Origin: Pseudovibrio sp. Tun.PSC04-5.I4
GTDB taxonomy: Bacteria; Pseudomonadota; Alphaproteobacteria; Rhizobiales; Stappiaceae
Length of the DNA: 64,000 nucleotides
NCBI RefSeq assembly: GCF_900104145.1
Contig: NZ_FNLB01000006.1
Location: forward strand, 1,199,001-1,263,000
Direction of reading: 5' to 3'
Numbering within the stretch: position 1 is the first letter of the stretch; each line of letters begins with the position of its first letter. The notes below the pieces were generated by a model. The model was not told where the DNA came from, searched no databases, and was given only the letters and a program-made list of their open reading frames with translations. The translations under genes were made by a program, and so were the position numbers. Shown here piece by piece: positions 27,801 through 37,747 of the stretch.

Positions 27801-30800
27801 CGTTTGTTGGCGAGCAAGGTGATGTTCCGATCAATCTCAAAGATATTATTGTTGCCTATGTCGGGAGCAATTGGTGGAACAAAGACCTACCGAATTTCGA
27901 CCTCTCTGACCTTTATGTGAGCTTCTCAACCGGCAGTGGAGCATCCCCAAAGAATGAGACGTCAAAAACCGGAGGGGCTGCATCCAGTTATGAAGTTGGC
28001 GGAACGGTCACGCTTTCAGGTGAAATAACAAAGTGGTTCGAGTTTGAAACAGCCGTCACAGCCAGATTTGGAAACACCGGCGGCAGCGAGCTTTGGTTAT
28101 CCGGCAGCAAAGCGCAGATCCCCATACTGGATGAGAATGACGAAATCTTTTTCCTTGAGCCAAACAAATCACTCATAGCTCAGGAGACCACCAGTTCCGG
28201 CGGAAAATACGGGATGATCTCCGCTGATGTTATTTGGAACAACATCGAGCTCCTGCTGTTTTTTGACTATGCCCCAACCTATCAATCCTACGGCTTTAAA
28301 TGGGGGCCTTTGACCGCCAAAATCGACAGCGAAAAGAAAACGGCGATCCTAACCTTTACTGATACGACCACACTCGGCTCAATGGTTGAAACCTTCATTT
28401 CTTGGATGACAGGATCAAAGTTTGGTTTGGCCGCGCCTTGGGACCTTCTAAACTCAGTTAAGCTTTCTGGTTTCGATATGCTCTGGGATTTTGGCGAGGA
28501 TTCAGTCAGCTTCACAGTCCCGATTGGCCCGGTTGATCTGGGCATCGCATCTGTAAAAGGGGTCACGCTCACCTATAAAAGCAAGGGTAAAGGCAAAGGT
28601 GTGCATGTTGAATTAGACGGCAACTTCCCTTGGCTGGATTTTGCCGCTGAAAGTGCGAAAACCCCAAGCTGGCGCGCTGATAAACCGTCAACAACACCGA
28701 GCCCGGGCGGGGCGGGCAATAAGTATCTTGATTTGCGCTTGCTCGCAGCGGGTCAGCACGTCGCAGTTAAAGGATTGCAAGAGGTCACGTCTGTTCAGGA
28801 CGCGATCGACAAGCTCGCAGATCTGAAAGAACCATCTCCAGATAAGGTCCCGCAAATCGGTTTTGATGGCACCAACAACTGGTTGTTTGGAACCGATTTT
28901 GGGGTCCTGCGCATAGACTCCGGCAAAAAGAAGGGACAAGAGCACCAGGTCGAAGGAACGCAAAACGGCCCTAAATATACATTCACCATGCAAGTGGTGT
29001 TCACAGATCCAACGCTTTACGCTCTGCGCATAGCCTGTGCTGGTGAATCTGCGAAGATATTTGATGGGCTGGATTTCCAGATCATTTATCGCAAAATATC
29101 CCAGGGACTAGGCGAGTTCTCTGCGTCCATTCAGCTCCCCCTGATAATGCGCCGGATTGATGTGGGCGCGGTGACCATAACACTGCCAACATTCGGCATT
29201 GATATCTACACAAACGGAGATTTCCAGATTGATGTTGGCTTCCCATGGCACAACAACTTCTCTCACTCATTTTCTGTCGAGGCAATCATACCCCCCGGTA
29301 TCCCGGTAAAGGGCGGAGGAGGGTTTTACTTTGGGAAGCTGCCTGCCGCCGCTGTTCCCGCCCTTCCGAAAGCGACCAACGGCTTCTTTAACCCCAACCT
29401 TGTGTTTGGCTTTGGCGCGCAACTTGGCTTGGGTAAGTCCTTTGAAATGGGGATATTGAAAGCTGGTTTCAGTTTGACAGCCTTTGGCATCTTGCAAGGT
29501 ATTATTGCCAAATGGAATCCTTATGAGGCAACAAACACTGGCGGCGGTGATGCACTGTCGTTGCAAGGGCAGTATTTCTTTTCCCTAACAGGCACATTCG
29601 GCATCATTGGCAAACTGTATGGCTCAATCGATTTCGCGATTGTCAAAGCATCGGTCAACATCAGGATAGAGGTCAGCGCACAAATTGAGCTGACCTCCTA
29701 TGAGCCAATACCGCTGACCATATCTGCAAAGGTCGATGTGAATGCATCCGCCAAAATCAACCTCGGTCTGTTCTCGATCAAAATCAGCTTTAGCTTTTCC
29801 GCCCATGTGCACACCACCTTCACACTAGGGGCGTTGCAAAACCCCAATGATGCGCCTTGGGTTACGGATGGTAATGCGAAAAAAGGCCGACTGGCAGCCC
29901 CAGCAGCAGAGCGTTTGGGTGCCTATAGCCGTATGCCTATGCTGTCTTACGCCTCTGAAGCTGTTCCACTTATCCTGGACTGGTCAAACCTGGAAGCTGC
30001 CAGTGACCCAAGTCAGAACAAGCTGGAGGTCCATCTGGGTTACGGCTTAACGCTGGCCAAAGATGAAAACTGGAATGCCTCAGCTGGTGCGCGGCCACAG
30101 CAATTCCCGTGTTATGTCGCAAACATGTTCATCACTGCGCCAGCGCCCACAAAGCCTGATGATACGGGGCTGGAGGAAAAAGCAGCAGGCACATCGATCG
30201 ATACGCCGTTTGAAGCTCTTGCAAAAATGGTCGCGCGTTGGGTCGTTGCCGCCACTCTGGGCAACAAGGTCTCATATGAAGAGGTGAACAGCCATGTTAT
30301 CAGCGCCAACGATATTAACCTGTTGCTGGATGAGTTAAGCGCGCAGGAGAAGAGCTCCGCCCAGTTGTCGCCGGACCAGATTACGACGTTCCTAAAGCAA
30401 CAATTCCAGTTGGATGTCGGGCTTCCGTCAAGATCAGGGGAAGCGCAGGCCACATATTTCCCAATGCCGCCAATGCTGAATATAGCAGCGGCACAGGGAA
30501 CTCAGGCGGCTGACCTAAGCTATAATTTCGTTGATTATAACAGGATCAGCGATACCTATCTAAGCGATTTATCCAATTATTTCGATGAGTTAAGCGTGCA
30601 AGTTGAGAAAGAAAGTAAAGAGTCTCAGGCAGAACTTAAAGCCGCTAATCCAGAACTGTCCATCGCCTCCTTTATCTATCAGAATTACTTCCTCTTGCTG
30701 ATGAAACAGATGTTACAAAACATGCTCAGCGGCCTAAGGGATTTCAATTACCCTATCGTTGCCAGTGAAACACCGCTGGATGTGGTGAAGTGGGTCAACA

Positions 30801-33800
30801 GTACCGTCACGTTAGATCCCTCGGAGCAGGTCACGCTCACCGATGTGTTTAAGGCCAATGACAGGCATCCTCTCATCAGTGGTGTTGCAGTCACCATTCC
30901 CTTTGCACCAATAGTGCTTGCAGCGAACGACACACTATCCGGGCTTGCGAGTAACAACCTCTACAAAGCCACCGTTTCGCTCCAAGACCTGATGGAAGTC
31001 AACAAGAACACCGCCGGCCTGTTATTGGGCGGGGCCATCATCACCTATAGCCCAGCGGGCGGCTCTCCCGTAAAGCATGTTGTGTCGGGGGGGCAAACAC
31101 TAAGCGTCATCGCCAGCGCTCTTAAAACGACTGTCGAAAGGCTTGCAACAAGCAGCACAATACCGAGCCTCACAGGTCTGTTGGTCGTGGGGGCTACTCT
31201 GCAAATGCCCGCTTTTATGCATGGTGTAAGCGAGGGTGAAACACTGTCTTCTGTCGCACAGACCTATGAAATTGAGCTGGATGATCTGGCAATTGACGCC
31301 AATGGAAATGTACAAGGCCTGTTTTCTGCAAGTGCCAACAAATATCTGAATTTGGTTTATCTGCCCCAGTTTCCGGTGGGCGAACTCATCAATGAAGTGC
31401 AACGCACCGGTGGCATCACCCATCTGTCTGGCATGGCATCACGCTACTACTTCCATGGCATGCGGTTGCCAACCGAGGGCATAACTCCACTTGCTGATGG
31501 TATGTGGGTTGAGAAAGAGCCCGCAGGCAACCTCATGCTGCCAGAAAATGCAGGGCTCTTTGCATTATCCGGCCAGCAAATACCTATCCCCACTGCGCTG
31601 GATTCTGATTTTTCGATTACACTCAGCAAACCGCAGGACACAGCTTGGATATTGTTCGGCCATGATCAAAATAAATTGGTCTATACGATTGAAAGCCCAA
31701 CGGATGATGTTCCCGCAGGCCCGGAATACCAACGTATTGCAGCGCTCATAACCTATGGAGAAAAGGGCTACTTGCCGGCAGGACCAGAGCAGGTCTGCCT
31801 GCTTGCCAAACTGGAACAACAACCCACTAGTTTTCCAATACCTAACTTCATAAAATGGCAAAGCGCAGAGTCCATATATTTCCCTGATAAGACAGAGGCT
31901 CCCACCCAGTATTTGCGGTTGTGGCCGCTACCCGGCGCTCTGACAGCGCTTGGGGGAAGCTATGCACCCGGCAGCAACATCTTGCCGCCACAGCTGATCC
32001 TTGAGCAGGTCACGATGGATGAAGCATCAGGTAAAGCAGTCAAAACGCCCGTAACCGCATATGGCTGGACATCCACCGTCGAGTTCACCATCAAAAAACT
32101 ACCTCAGCAGCAAGCGACAGCACCTGCGGGAGCTATCAAAACCACCTATGAAATCAGCGGTGTAAGTGCTGCCAACATTTTGGTGTTAGAGCGCTTGGTG
32201 CAAAACCTACCCCCAGAGCACACGTTTGCCTCTGTAACGCTTGGTTATAACACGGGCTCCGATAGCAGCGGTCTTCAGTTTGTCGGGCAGGGCGGCGCAG
32301 AGGTAACTTTCGGCATATCGCAAACCAACCTGTCCACCATCACAAAACCTCCCACAGAGATGCTGTTTCTTGACCAAACCAGGCAGGAAAGCACAGGCCC
32401 GACACTCCTGAACAAACCTATGGATTTTGTCCAACTGCTGTGGGAAGCGGCAATCACCAATGCAGGAGGCTTCTACCTCTATTACACCGCCGATGAGGGA
32501 GCGACAGGCCTACCAGCAGCTATCTTCAACACTAAAGGTGAGGCCACTCTCTCACTGGTGATCATCCATGAAGATAAAGATCAGGTGTTCCCATATGTAA
32601 ACGGCCTTGCCACAGTTCAGCGTATGGCTGGATCTGGGTCTGTGTTGACTGCCGTCGCAAAAGGAGAGCTGATAGAGCACACTACAAGTGTTGGGGAGAC
32701 CCTGTCTGGCATCGCGGCCCAATACACGTCAAATCTCAATTCCCTCATCGCAAACAGTGTCGTGATTGCCGAGAATGGAACGCAGGCAAGTGATCTTCAG
32801 CTGACGGCTGGCGTAACGATCAACATTGCGCAAGGCACTTATAGGGTGCCAAAGGGAACAAGTGCGCCGGGGGCTTCCTTTGCCAGCATTGCCTTGCGGT
32901 TTGGCATAGAGCCTGAGGCGCTCAAAACCCAAAATCCACGGATTGAAGGGGATGTTGTTCCCGCAGGGTATCCGCTCGTATTGCCTGTGATCTTGCTTGT
33001 TATTGGCGCAAAAGCTGCCAGCAACGCGATTAAAGCACTGCGCTCACTCTCAGATATTGCTCAGTATTATGGAACGGAACCAATCGTTCTTGCAGCTTAT
33101 AATGCGGATGTGGCAGGCCTTGTCGCAAATGGTGAAAAGCTAAAACTCCGCAGTGGCCCGCTCTCCTTACAACCGGGAGAACACTCTGGTGTGCAGGCGT
33201 TGTATGCCCTCCGCAGTGCTCTGCCAGAAGTGCCTATGAGCGGAACCGATCCTGATTACGCAAAGGATTTATTGCTCAATAACTTCAGCCTTCTTGCGTA
33301 TTCCATCAGCGATAATCAGGATTTTCGCGCCAGCAAAATGGGTTTGCCGATTGGAGCGAGTGGGAAATCAACATCACCAAACGATGGCAAACTGAGATTT
33401 GTACAGGATCCTGAACCCGATGAAGCGCAAATCTATCAAGGCGCGATCTCTTATCTCAGCCTCACAAAACCCGATCAGTTAACATCAGGTGAGGAGCAAA
33501 ACCCCTACAGCGCCAACGGAATGCTGTTGCAAACGCAACTGAGCTGGAACGACTATTACGGCAATACCACCCTGACCAAGCTGGAGGATCAGAGCAGTCC
33601 GATCGAGCAAGCTAACGATAAGCCTGCGTTGCAAGGCTATACGGATCAAATTATCCCGCTCTCTCAATGGCCTTCAACCTCATCAGGCTGGACCGTTCAA
33701 TCTGGCAGTGGACTGCAAGGGGCGGGTGCAGTCGATGCTGCTTTTACAAACTTCAGCATCGTCATTGAATTCAGCTTTGATGATGAACCCTTTATCCCGC

Positions 33801-36625
33801 AGCAGGGGCAAAATCCGGTCATAGCGCAGCAAAGAGCACGTTCGGCATTGGTGGTGGTGCAGGACATGCTTGCGCAGTTCAATGATCCCAACGGGTTTAC
33901 AATTGAGGTGCGTTCCACGCTTGTTGCGCAGGTCCGCAGATTAAGCGAGACGGAGTTTGGTCAACTCGTGAGTTGGTGGGGTGAAATAAGTGAGTTCCTG
34001 ATCCGGCAAAGTGAACCCACTGAAGCGAGAGATTACAGGGACAAAGGCAGCATTGCCGCGTTCACTCTTTATGTAACGGAAGAGCTGGGCAAGCTCAGTA
34101 GCGATCAAGTGATTGAGCTCTCAACTCAACTGGTTTTCACCCGCACCAATGGCATTGCAGTGGGTGACTACGCGGCTGTCCCGTCCACGCGCTCTGTCAC
34201 CAACACAATCGGCGTCAAAACGTCAACGGGCAGCACATCTAAGCCGTCGGGTTCAAACCCGAATGTCTTGGCGGACTTTGCACAAAACATAGAGAACGCG
34301 ATTGTTGGGCCTGATTACAGGATGATTGTCGCGTCCGGGACCAATAGGTATGCACCATCTGTTGGCACCGCTCCCACAGCCACATGGGGAGTGCATATTG
34401 GTGAGAAGTCAGGCACTGCAATCTCGTTCAAAATCAATGATAAAAGCAACCCTGAGATCTATGCACCACTGCCAGTCAGCAACACGTTAATCTCGCGTAC
34501 AGTGCCGATTCAACCCTACACGGTATTGGATGATTTTGATCCGGCCACATGCCTTTTCACCAAGCCCGCTGTTCCAAGTACGTTCTCAAACGTGGAAATG
34601 GATGTATGGCTCAAACAATTTTTCGGTTTCTTCGATACCCTGTTGTCACCGCAATATTCCTCCTCAATCCTCTTTGTTGATGCGCTGGCAACAAACAAGC
34701 CCCAAGGCATAACAAGCTATTTAGAGGCTTTGACAGAGCTAAAGAAAAGCCTTGCTGACGTGACCTCAAAAATGCTTTCGCCGGTTTACCAAGGGCAGGC
34801 GAGCACAAGGCTGACATCAGTTCGCGAAACCTTCAAACAAACTCTGCTGGATGAACTCTCCAACCTTTATGTAACGCAAGCCGCACTCTCATTTGGCGCG
34901 CAGGTATGGGCGGATATTCCAACACGGGACGGTGAGGATGTGGCGCAGCTCTATGGCAACGTGACCATGCATCCGGTTAGGTCAAAAACCACTCAAACAA
35001 CAAAGGACCTGTCGAGCCTGATCACCTTAACATCAGCCAAGGTCACGCTGGATAATGGTGATGATCAACCGCTCAATTTCCTTCTGCAAGCGCCTGAAAA
35101 ACTGGGGGAGGACACTGATCTCGTTTCGCTTGACCTGACTTATAAAGTTGCTGCCATCGAGCATCAAATCAGTGCTGTGCCGGGCATTGCAAACTACAAA
35201 GCGTCCAGTTGGCTGTCCCCGATTAAAACCGCCAATAGTCCATACCTTGAAGCATCCTTAGGTCAGTTTTGTGTGCCAATTTTGCTGCGTAAGTTCCCGG
35301 AAACGCCGCGCATGGTGCAGCAAAATGGCGTCGCTGCCTATCCAAATGCACAGCAGCTCTCAAAGATCACACGGTGGGACTACGACTATACCTATGGTCT
35401 TGATTTTCACTATGAGCAAGACAAAGCTTTTGGGGAAGTACACTACAATCTCAAGGACACCTCTAAAGGAGAATTGGCCGGTTTTGCTGATGCGTTCCAG
35501 CCTCTGGCGCAATTCATCTCAGTCCAACATGATCTTTCAAAGATCATAGGTCAGTATGTTCCTGTCATCAGCGCTGGCAATAAAGGTGAGGTTGCAATTA
35601 CTAATGCCTCAAGTGTACTATCGGTGTTTGTTAAACTAACACAAGATATAGCAACCGCTGCGTCAGCCAGCAATGGAGTCAGGGTCTTTGCCTCTGCAAT
35701 GACAAAAACCGGTATTGAGCCCTACCAGTTTTATGTCACAGAAGAGCGCCAGATAATTACTGATGATACGCCGGAAGATAACCATCGCTGGATCGTAAAA
35801 TTGGTTTCCAGCAGTGGTGTTGCACCAATAGGCCTTTCACAAAATCCACGTGTCGAGATTTCAGGTTGGACCAGCCATTTGAGCACCAAGGACAGTGATT
35901 TAATAAGCAAAGGCATTTACGTTTATTATTACACTCAGAAAACCGGTAAAAATCAGATCTACCTCACGCAACAAGTTGCTCAATCTCTCAGCAATCGACA
36001 GGTTGTCTTGCCCGGTATGCAGGTGCTTGCGCGGCAGGATGCCATGTCATCCATGTATCTGGTGCGCAATGAAGATATTGGCGGGCAGATCAACGAGGGC
36101 TTTGTGTTTAGGACGCCAACAGCAACCTTCAAAAACCCTTATCACCCAACTTTGAGCAGTCAGAAAACGCTCAACATCGCCTGTTTAAACAACCCAACGG
36201 GCGAGCCGTTCAAGCACACACTACAAGAGCATTTGAACCATCTCTTCATCGCGTTGTTTGAAGGGGAATATACGGGCGACGTCACCCTTCAGCTCAACAT
36301 TGGCTATGATTACCACCTCTGCGAAGGCCTGACAGATGCCTCCATTGACCTTCCCATAGCGCTTCTGCCACCGACGCAAATCACTATCGAGGAAAGCGGT
36401 AAACCTGCTGGAGATATCATCGCATCGCTGGCAGGTTCGATCACCAAATGGGCATCCCAACATAAGCCGTCCAGACACAAAGCAGAACTACGCTTTGCCA
36501 TGAACATAATGTCCAACCTGACAGAGAACCCCATGCCCTTGCTCAGTCTTGAGAATATAATACTGATGATTGACGATATTTCGCCTCCACTGGCATCTCT
36601 GGAAGGTGAACCCGCGATTACTTAG
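24842..36625 (+). CDS. Giant beta-rich protein with LysM-like repeats (3927 residues)
   Basis: The preferred start MNELSPIEP is an ATG 38 bp after the previous gene; an upstream in-frame start (24764) lies inside that gene. Residues 60-320 form an alpha/beta-looking region (GSVANTVNLIARM near 71; LCLCGGGDIPN near 158). About 650-1660 is a long run of beta-rich repeats, with blocks such as LEDLSFDITG, FDLSDLYVSFSTG, GFDMLWDFGEDSVSF and, near 1484, GIPVKGGGGFYFGKL; from memory this style fits the DUF6603 type. LysM-like units cluster at about 2029-2160 and 2608-2770, each with GETLSxIA-like motifs. The C-terminal 1100 residues are unfamiliar. No signal peptide, membrane helix or catalytic motif is evident. 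Function unknown. Confidence 0.8.
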   Translation: MNELSPIEPTARVALPNEESLTTQLSDLLQSFSSAAQSLNSTITNSVIARLTDHLRGKKLRYFAYQQKQAGSVANTVNLIARMIKLGFRNDVELIYNSQQNGLLQELAELLPGFDPATRAPYTLNGVTLTFFAYEETTVGSTTHRQVPDLSGQMPLCLCGGGDIPNISSASIALATKCDYFLLLQPYLWTAENCGKTDETCDAHSKIVLPGFKQEINLDDQLALQSSQFSYRAFTQELNPKLNWTDLAIVPKVDPQVLSAAHNISNALAQGAKRAFEFFPVYGLSTSPRDKRAIVGSADGIAFELIAAATLLQRQTGFTEKPVVIALLDEITSSLWQTLQSYFPKQTAAGTSSNGSEQIEDQLTQNINAYCQSQQLFQNSSGSGTGIYLNKDVSGSEGAAFLSKLQTGSTVVVTLPNLPPQVFAHLYQSATLPSVLEGLQNDNLAVNLGKPFFKLGSFSTNPYPSAYGNGTGKTSSSTTAVTARLFDISKNQIALGTSSFLRGYQRTMPPNQLTKTIAEITSEFRNGHGDYFEYYDGLKRFYTSPINDKLLQALGFISARFALISIENNIFADLPKFYAELEVNNKNGVLSLMPQVLKDGPFHTFLRTVLNTNSFTIGATKNNVKISRSPAQSAKIDQVIIDGTTTDFLGVPLDITLTVTNTSPAASQQKDSDYTVHLDLKLGKVSLPGVEWFSLEDTNLSAVFSSTGARLTGDLGTTLSLGDAPFSFHMDYPSSANGKMVVQGQFGDHSPSLNSVFTLIGGMNFINSFPPQVSSVQDLTIEALRFSYDFESKAIDSFQVSLKDSKKWPLLGDISLEDLSFDITGVEPTGSREISWVATTDVKVGSAPDPAQVNVSVSYPQTTVTATQDQNAPDLSVSDFVNSFLPSSYKLDVDADIANLSLELSPSKGQSSQTYAVKAGVNLDNWKITLAPAEFKLTNIYIEAQGAGTAAVGSISAATILFDGVSGVEPVPVKVTATFNSKTDLWTFVGEQGDVPINLKDIIVAYVGSNWWNKDLPNFDLSDLYVSFSTGSGASPKNETSKTGGAASSYEVGGTVTLSGEITKWFEFETAVTARFGNTGGSELWLSGSKAQIPILDENDEIFFLEPNKSLIAQETTSSGGKYGMISADVIWNNIELLLFFDYAPTYQSYGFKWGPLTAKIDSEKKTAILTFTDTTTLGSMVETFISWMTGSKFGLAAPWDLLNSVKLSGFDMLWDFGEDSVSFTVPIGPVDLGIASVKGVTLTYKSKGKGKGVHVELDGNFPWLDFAAESAKTPSWRADKPSTTPSPGGAGNKYLDLRLLAAGQHVAVKGLQEVTSVQDAIDKLADLKEPSPDKVPQIGFDGTNNWLFGTDFGVLRIDSGKKKGQEHQVEGTQNGPKYTFTMQVVFTDPTLYALRIACAGESAKIFDGLDFQIIYRKISQGLGEFSASIQLPLIMRRIDVGAVTITLPTFGIDIYTNGDFQIDVGFPWHNNFSHSFSVEAIIPPGIPVKGGGGFYFGKLPAAAVPALPKATNGFFNPNLVFGFGAQLGLGKSFEMGILKAGFSLTAFGILQGIIAKWNPYEATNTGGGDALSLQGQYFFSLTGTFGIIGKLYGSIDFAIVKASVNIRIEVSAQIELTSYEPIPLTISAKVDVNASAKINLGLFSIKISFSFSAHVHTTFTLGALQNPNDAPWVTDGNAKKGRLAAPAAERLGAYSRMPMLSYASEAVPLILDWSNLEAASDPSQNKLEVHLGYGLTLAKDENWNASAGARPQQFPCYVANMFITAPAPTKPDDTGLEEKAAGTSIDTPFEALAKMVARWVVAATLGNKVSYEEVNSHVISANDINLLLDELSAQEKSSAQLSPDQITTFLKQQFQLDVGLPSRSGEAQATYFPMPPMLNIAAAQGTQAADLSYNFVDYNRISDTYLSDLSNYFDELSVQVEKESKESQAELKAANPELSIASFIYQNYFLLLMKQMLQNMLSGLRDFNYPIVASETPLDVVKWVNSTVTLDPSEQVTLTDVFKANDRHPLISGVAVTIPFAPIVLAANDTLSGLASNNLYKATVSLQDLMEVNKNTAGLLLGGAIITYSPAGGSPVKHVVSGGQTLSVIASALKTTVERLATSSTIPSLTGLLVVGATLQMPAFMHGVSEGETLSSVAQTYEIELDDLAIDANGNVQGLFSASANKYLNLVYLPQFPVGELINEVQRTGGITHLSGMASRYYFHGMRLPTEGITPLADGMWVEKEPAGNLMLPENAGLFALSGQQIPIPTALDSDFSITLSKPQDTAWILFGHDQNKLVYTIESPTDDVPAGPEYQRIAALITYGEKGYLPAGPEQVCLLAKLEQQPTSFPIPNFIKWQSAESIYFPDKTEAPTQYLRLWPLPGALTALGGSYAPGSNILPPQLILEQVTMDEASGKAVKTPVTAYGWTSTVEFTIKKLPQQQATAPAGAIKTTYEISGVSAANILVLERLVQNLPPEHTFASVTLGYNTGSDSSGLQFVGQGGAEVTFGISQTNLSTITKPPTEMLFLDQTRQESTGPTLLNKPMDFVQLLWEAAITNAGGFYLYYTADEGATGLPAAIFNTKGEATLSLVIIHEDKDQVFPYVNGLATVQRMAGSGSVLTAVAKGELIEHTTSVGETLSGIAAQYTSNLNSLIANSVVIAENGTQASDLQLTAGVTINIAQGTYRVPKGTSAPGASFASIALRFGIEPEALKTQNPRIEGDVVPAGYPLVLPVILLVIGAKAASNAIKALRSLSDIAQYYGTEPIVLAAYNADVAGLVANGEKLKLRSGPLSLQPGEHSGVQALYALRSALPEVPMSGTDPDYAKDLLLNNFSLLAYSISDNQDFRASKMGLPIGASGKSTSPNDGKLRFVQDPEPDEAQIYQGAISYLSLTKPDQLTSGEEQNPYSANGMLLQTQLSWNDYYGNTTLTKLEDQSSPIEQANDKPALQGYTDQIIPLSQWPSTSSGWTVQSGSGLQGAGAVDAAFTNFSIVIEFSFDDEPFIPQQGQNPVIAQQRARSALVVVQDMLAQFNDPNGFTIEVRSTLVAQVRRLSETEFGQLVSWWGEISEFLIRQSEPTEARDYRDKGSIAAFTLYVTEELGKLSSDQVIELSTQLVFTRTNGIAVGDYAAVPSTRSVTNTIGVKTSTGSTSKPSGSNPNVLADFAQNIENAIVGPDYRMIVASGTNRYAPSVGTAPTATWGVHIGEKSGTAISFKINDKSNPEIYAPLPVSNTLISRTVPIQPYTVLDDFDPATCLFTKPAVPSTFSNVEMDVWLKQFFGFFDTLLSPQYSSSILFVDALATNKPQGITSYLEALTELKKSLADVTSKMLSPVYQGQASTRLTSVRETFKQTLLDELSNLYVTQAALSFGAQVWADIPTRDGEDVAQLYGNVTMHPVRSKTTQTTKDLSSLITLTSAKVTLDNGDDQPLNFLLQAPEKLGEDTDLVSLDLTYKVAAIEHQISAVPGIANYKASSWLSPIKTANSPYLEASLGQFCVPILLRKFPETPRMVQQNGVAAYPNAQQLSKITRWDYDYTYGLDFHYEQDKAFGEVHYNLKDTSKGELAGFADAFQPLAQFISVQHDLSKIIGQYVPVISAGNKGEVAITNASSVLSVFVKLTQDIATAASASNGVRVFASAMTKTGIEPYQFYVTEERQIITDDTPEDNHRWIVKLVSSSGVAPIGLSQNPRVEISGWTSHLSTKDSDLISKGIYVYYYTQKTGKNQIYLTQQVAQSLSNRQVVLPGMQVLARQDAMSSMYLVRNEDIGGQINEGFVFRTPTATFKNPYHPTLSSQKTLNIACLNNPTGEPFKHTLQEHLNHLFIALFEGEYTGDVTLQLNIGYDYHLCEGLTDASIDLPIALLPPTQITIEESGKPAGDIIASLAGSITKWASQHKPSRHKAELRFAMNIMSNLTENPMPLLSLENIILMIDDISPPLASLEGEPAIT

Positions 36626-36779
36626 GAATGCTGAAATCCACCGGGATAAAGCCGGTTAGAACAAATTATCTTGAATCCAGTGAAGGGAGTTCTGTTGAGT
36701 TAGCGCTCCAACAACGACCATCTATGAAATCACATCAAAGGTCATTTCTAATGGGACCATAGGAATTCGGAAGGCAGCA

Positions 36780-37427
36780 ATGGACGAAATTCGCGTAAAC
36801 ACTGTACCAGTGGATCAATCAACTCTTCGATCTGTTGCACAGGCAAGCACTCCGCAACGTGAGTATCAGGTAGAATCTCCTTGGTCCTTGGACAATCTAC
36901 CCGGCGATCCCATGATGTGGATCCTGATACTCAGCGAAATTCTGGTGTTTGGGGGCTTTCTGTGGGCATTTGCGGGTAATGAGCTGCTTCATCCTGAAAT
37001 GTATAAGGAAGCTCGAACCCATCTGAATGTGCCCCTTGCAACCATAAATACCATAGTGCTTCTCACCTCTGGTTTTTTTGCTGCAGTAGCTCTTCGCTTC
37101 GTAAAACTTGGAGAGATAACGAAAACACGGGTTTCGTTATTGGGAGCAGGGCTACTTGGTGTCGTTTTCATGGCACTTAAGATATTCGAGTATCAGGAGA
37201 AATTTGCGCTCGGCATCGACATAGAAACCAACACATTTTACACGCTCTATTATCTCGTCACTGGGTTCCATCTGGCACACGTGATCTTCGGTTTGATCAT
37301 TCTGGCCATCCTTGCCATATGGCCGACTGAAGAAAATCTGGAGTCTGGGACAGCCTTCTGGCACATGGTGGACCTGATCTGGGTCATAATCTTCCCTGTG
37401 TTTTATCTGATGGGGCAAGCACTATGA
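36780..37427 (+). CDS. norE: Cytochrome c oxidase subunit III-like protein (NorE type)
   Basis: A 215-residue protein with five hydrophobic helices and the short subunit III pattern of NorE: PGDPMMWILILSEILVFGGFL near 41-60, LLTSGFFAAVALRFV, KIFEYQEKFALGI and GFHLAHVIFGLIILAIL with conserved His residues, ending AFWHMVDLIWVIIFPVFYLMG. NorE/NorF support nitric-oxide reductase in denitrifiers, but no norCBQD genes are within this window, so a role with another haem-copper oxidase is possible. Start ATG follows GGAAGG. Overlaps the next gene by 4 bp. Confidence 0.82.
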   Translation: MDEIRVNTVPVDQSTLRSVAQASTPQREYQVESPWSLDNLPGDPMMWILILSEILVFGGFLWAFAGNELLHPEMYKEARTHLNVPLATINTIVLLTSGFFAAVALRFVKLGEITKTRVSLLGAGLLGVVFMALKIFEYQEKFALGIDIETNTFYTLYYLVTGFHLAHVIFGLIILAILAIWPTEENLESGTAFWHMVDLIWVIIFPVFYLMGQAL

Positions 37428-37747
37428 ATAACACCAGCCAAATATCTCCTGATGCGGAAAACACACCTGAAACCCCGTTGGCCGATCTTGTAAAAGCTTG
37501 GGGCATGTTGGTTGCCCTAACGCTCTTGGGCTATACTCTGAGCCTCTTCAACAACGCTCTTCTTGTCTATGTTGGTCCGCTGATTATTGCCGCGCTTATA
37601 CTCCTTAAAACGCGCATTATCCTGAAACGCTATCTGGGACTGACCCGCTGCCCCGCTTGGCTCTCCATGTTATCGAGTATGATCTTTACACTCACCGTGG
37701 TCTGCGCCGGATTGCTGACAATCGTTTCAGCCGGGTTGTTGCCGTAA
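37424..37747 (+). CDS. norF: Cytochrome c oxidase subunit IV-like protein (NorF type)
   Basis: A 107-residue protein with three hydrophobic helices after a polar 25-residue start; the KTRIILKRYLGLTRCPAWLSMLSSM segment fits the prokaryotic COX4/NorF family. It overlaps the norE-like gene by ATGA, which supports a two-subunit unit. A 16-bp perfect hairpin lies 140 bp downstream. Confidence 0.78.
   Translation: MNNTSQISPDAENTPETPLADLVKAWGMLVALTLLGYTLSLFNNALLVYVGPLIIAALILLKTRIILKRYLGLTRCPAWLSMLSSMIFTLTVVCAGLLTIVSAGLLP

Noticed and set aside
36626..36779. FNR/Nnr box ahead of the norE-like gene
   Set aside because: A TTGAG...CTCCAA segment is present but does not match TTGAT-N4-ATCAA well enough.
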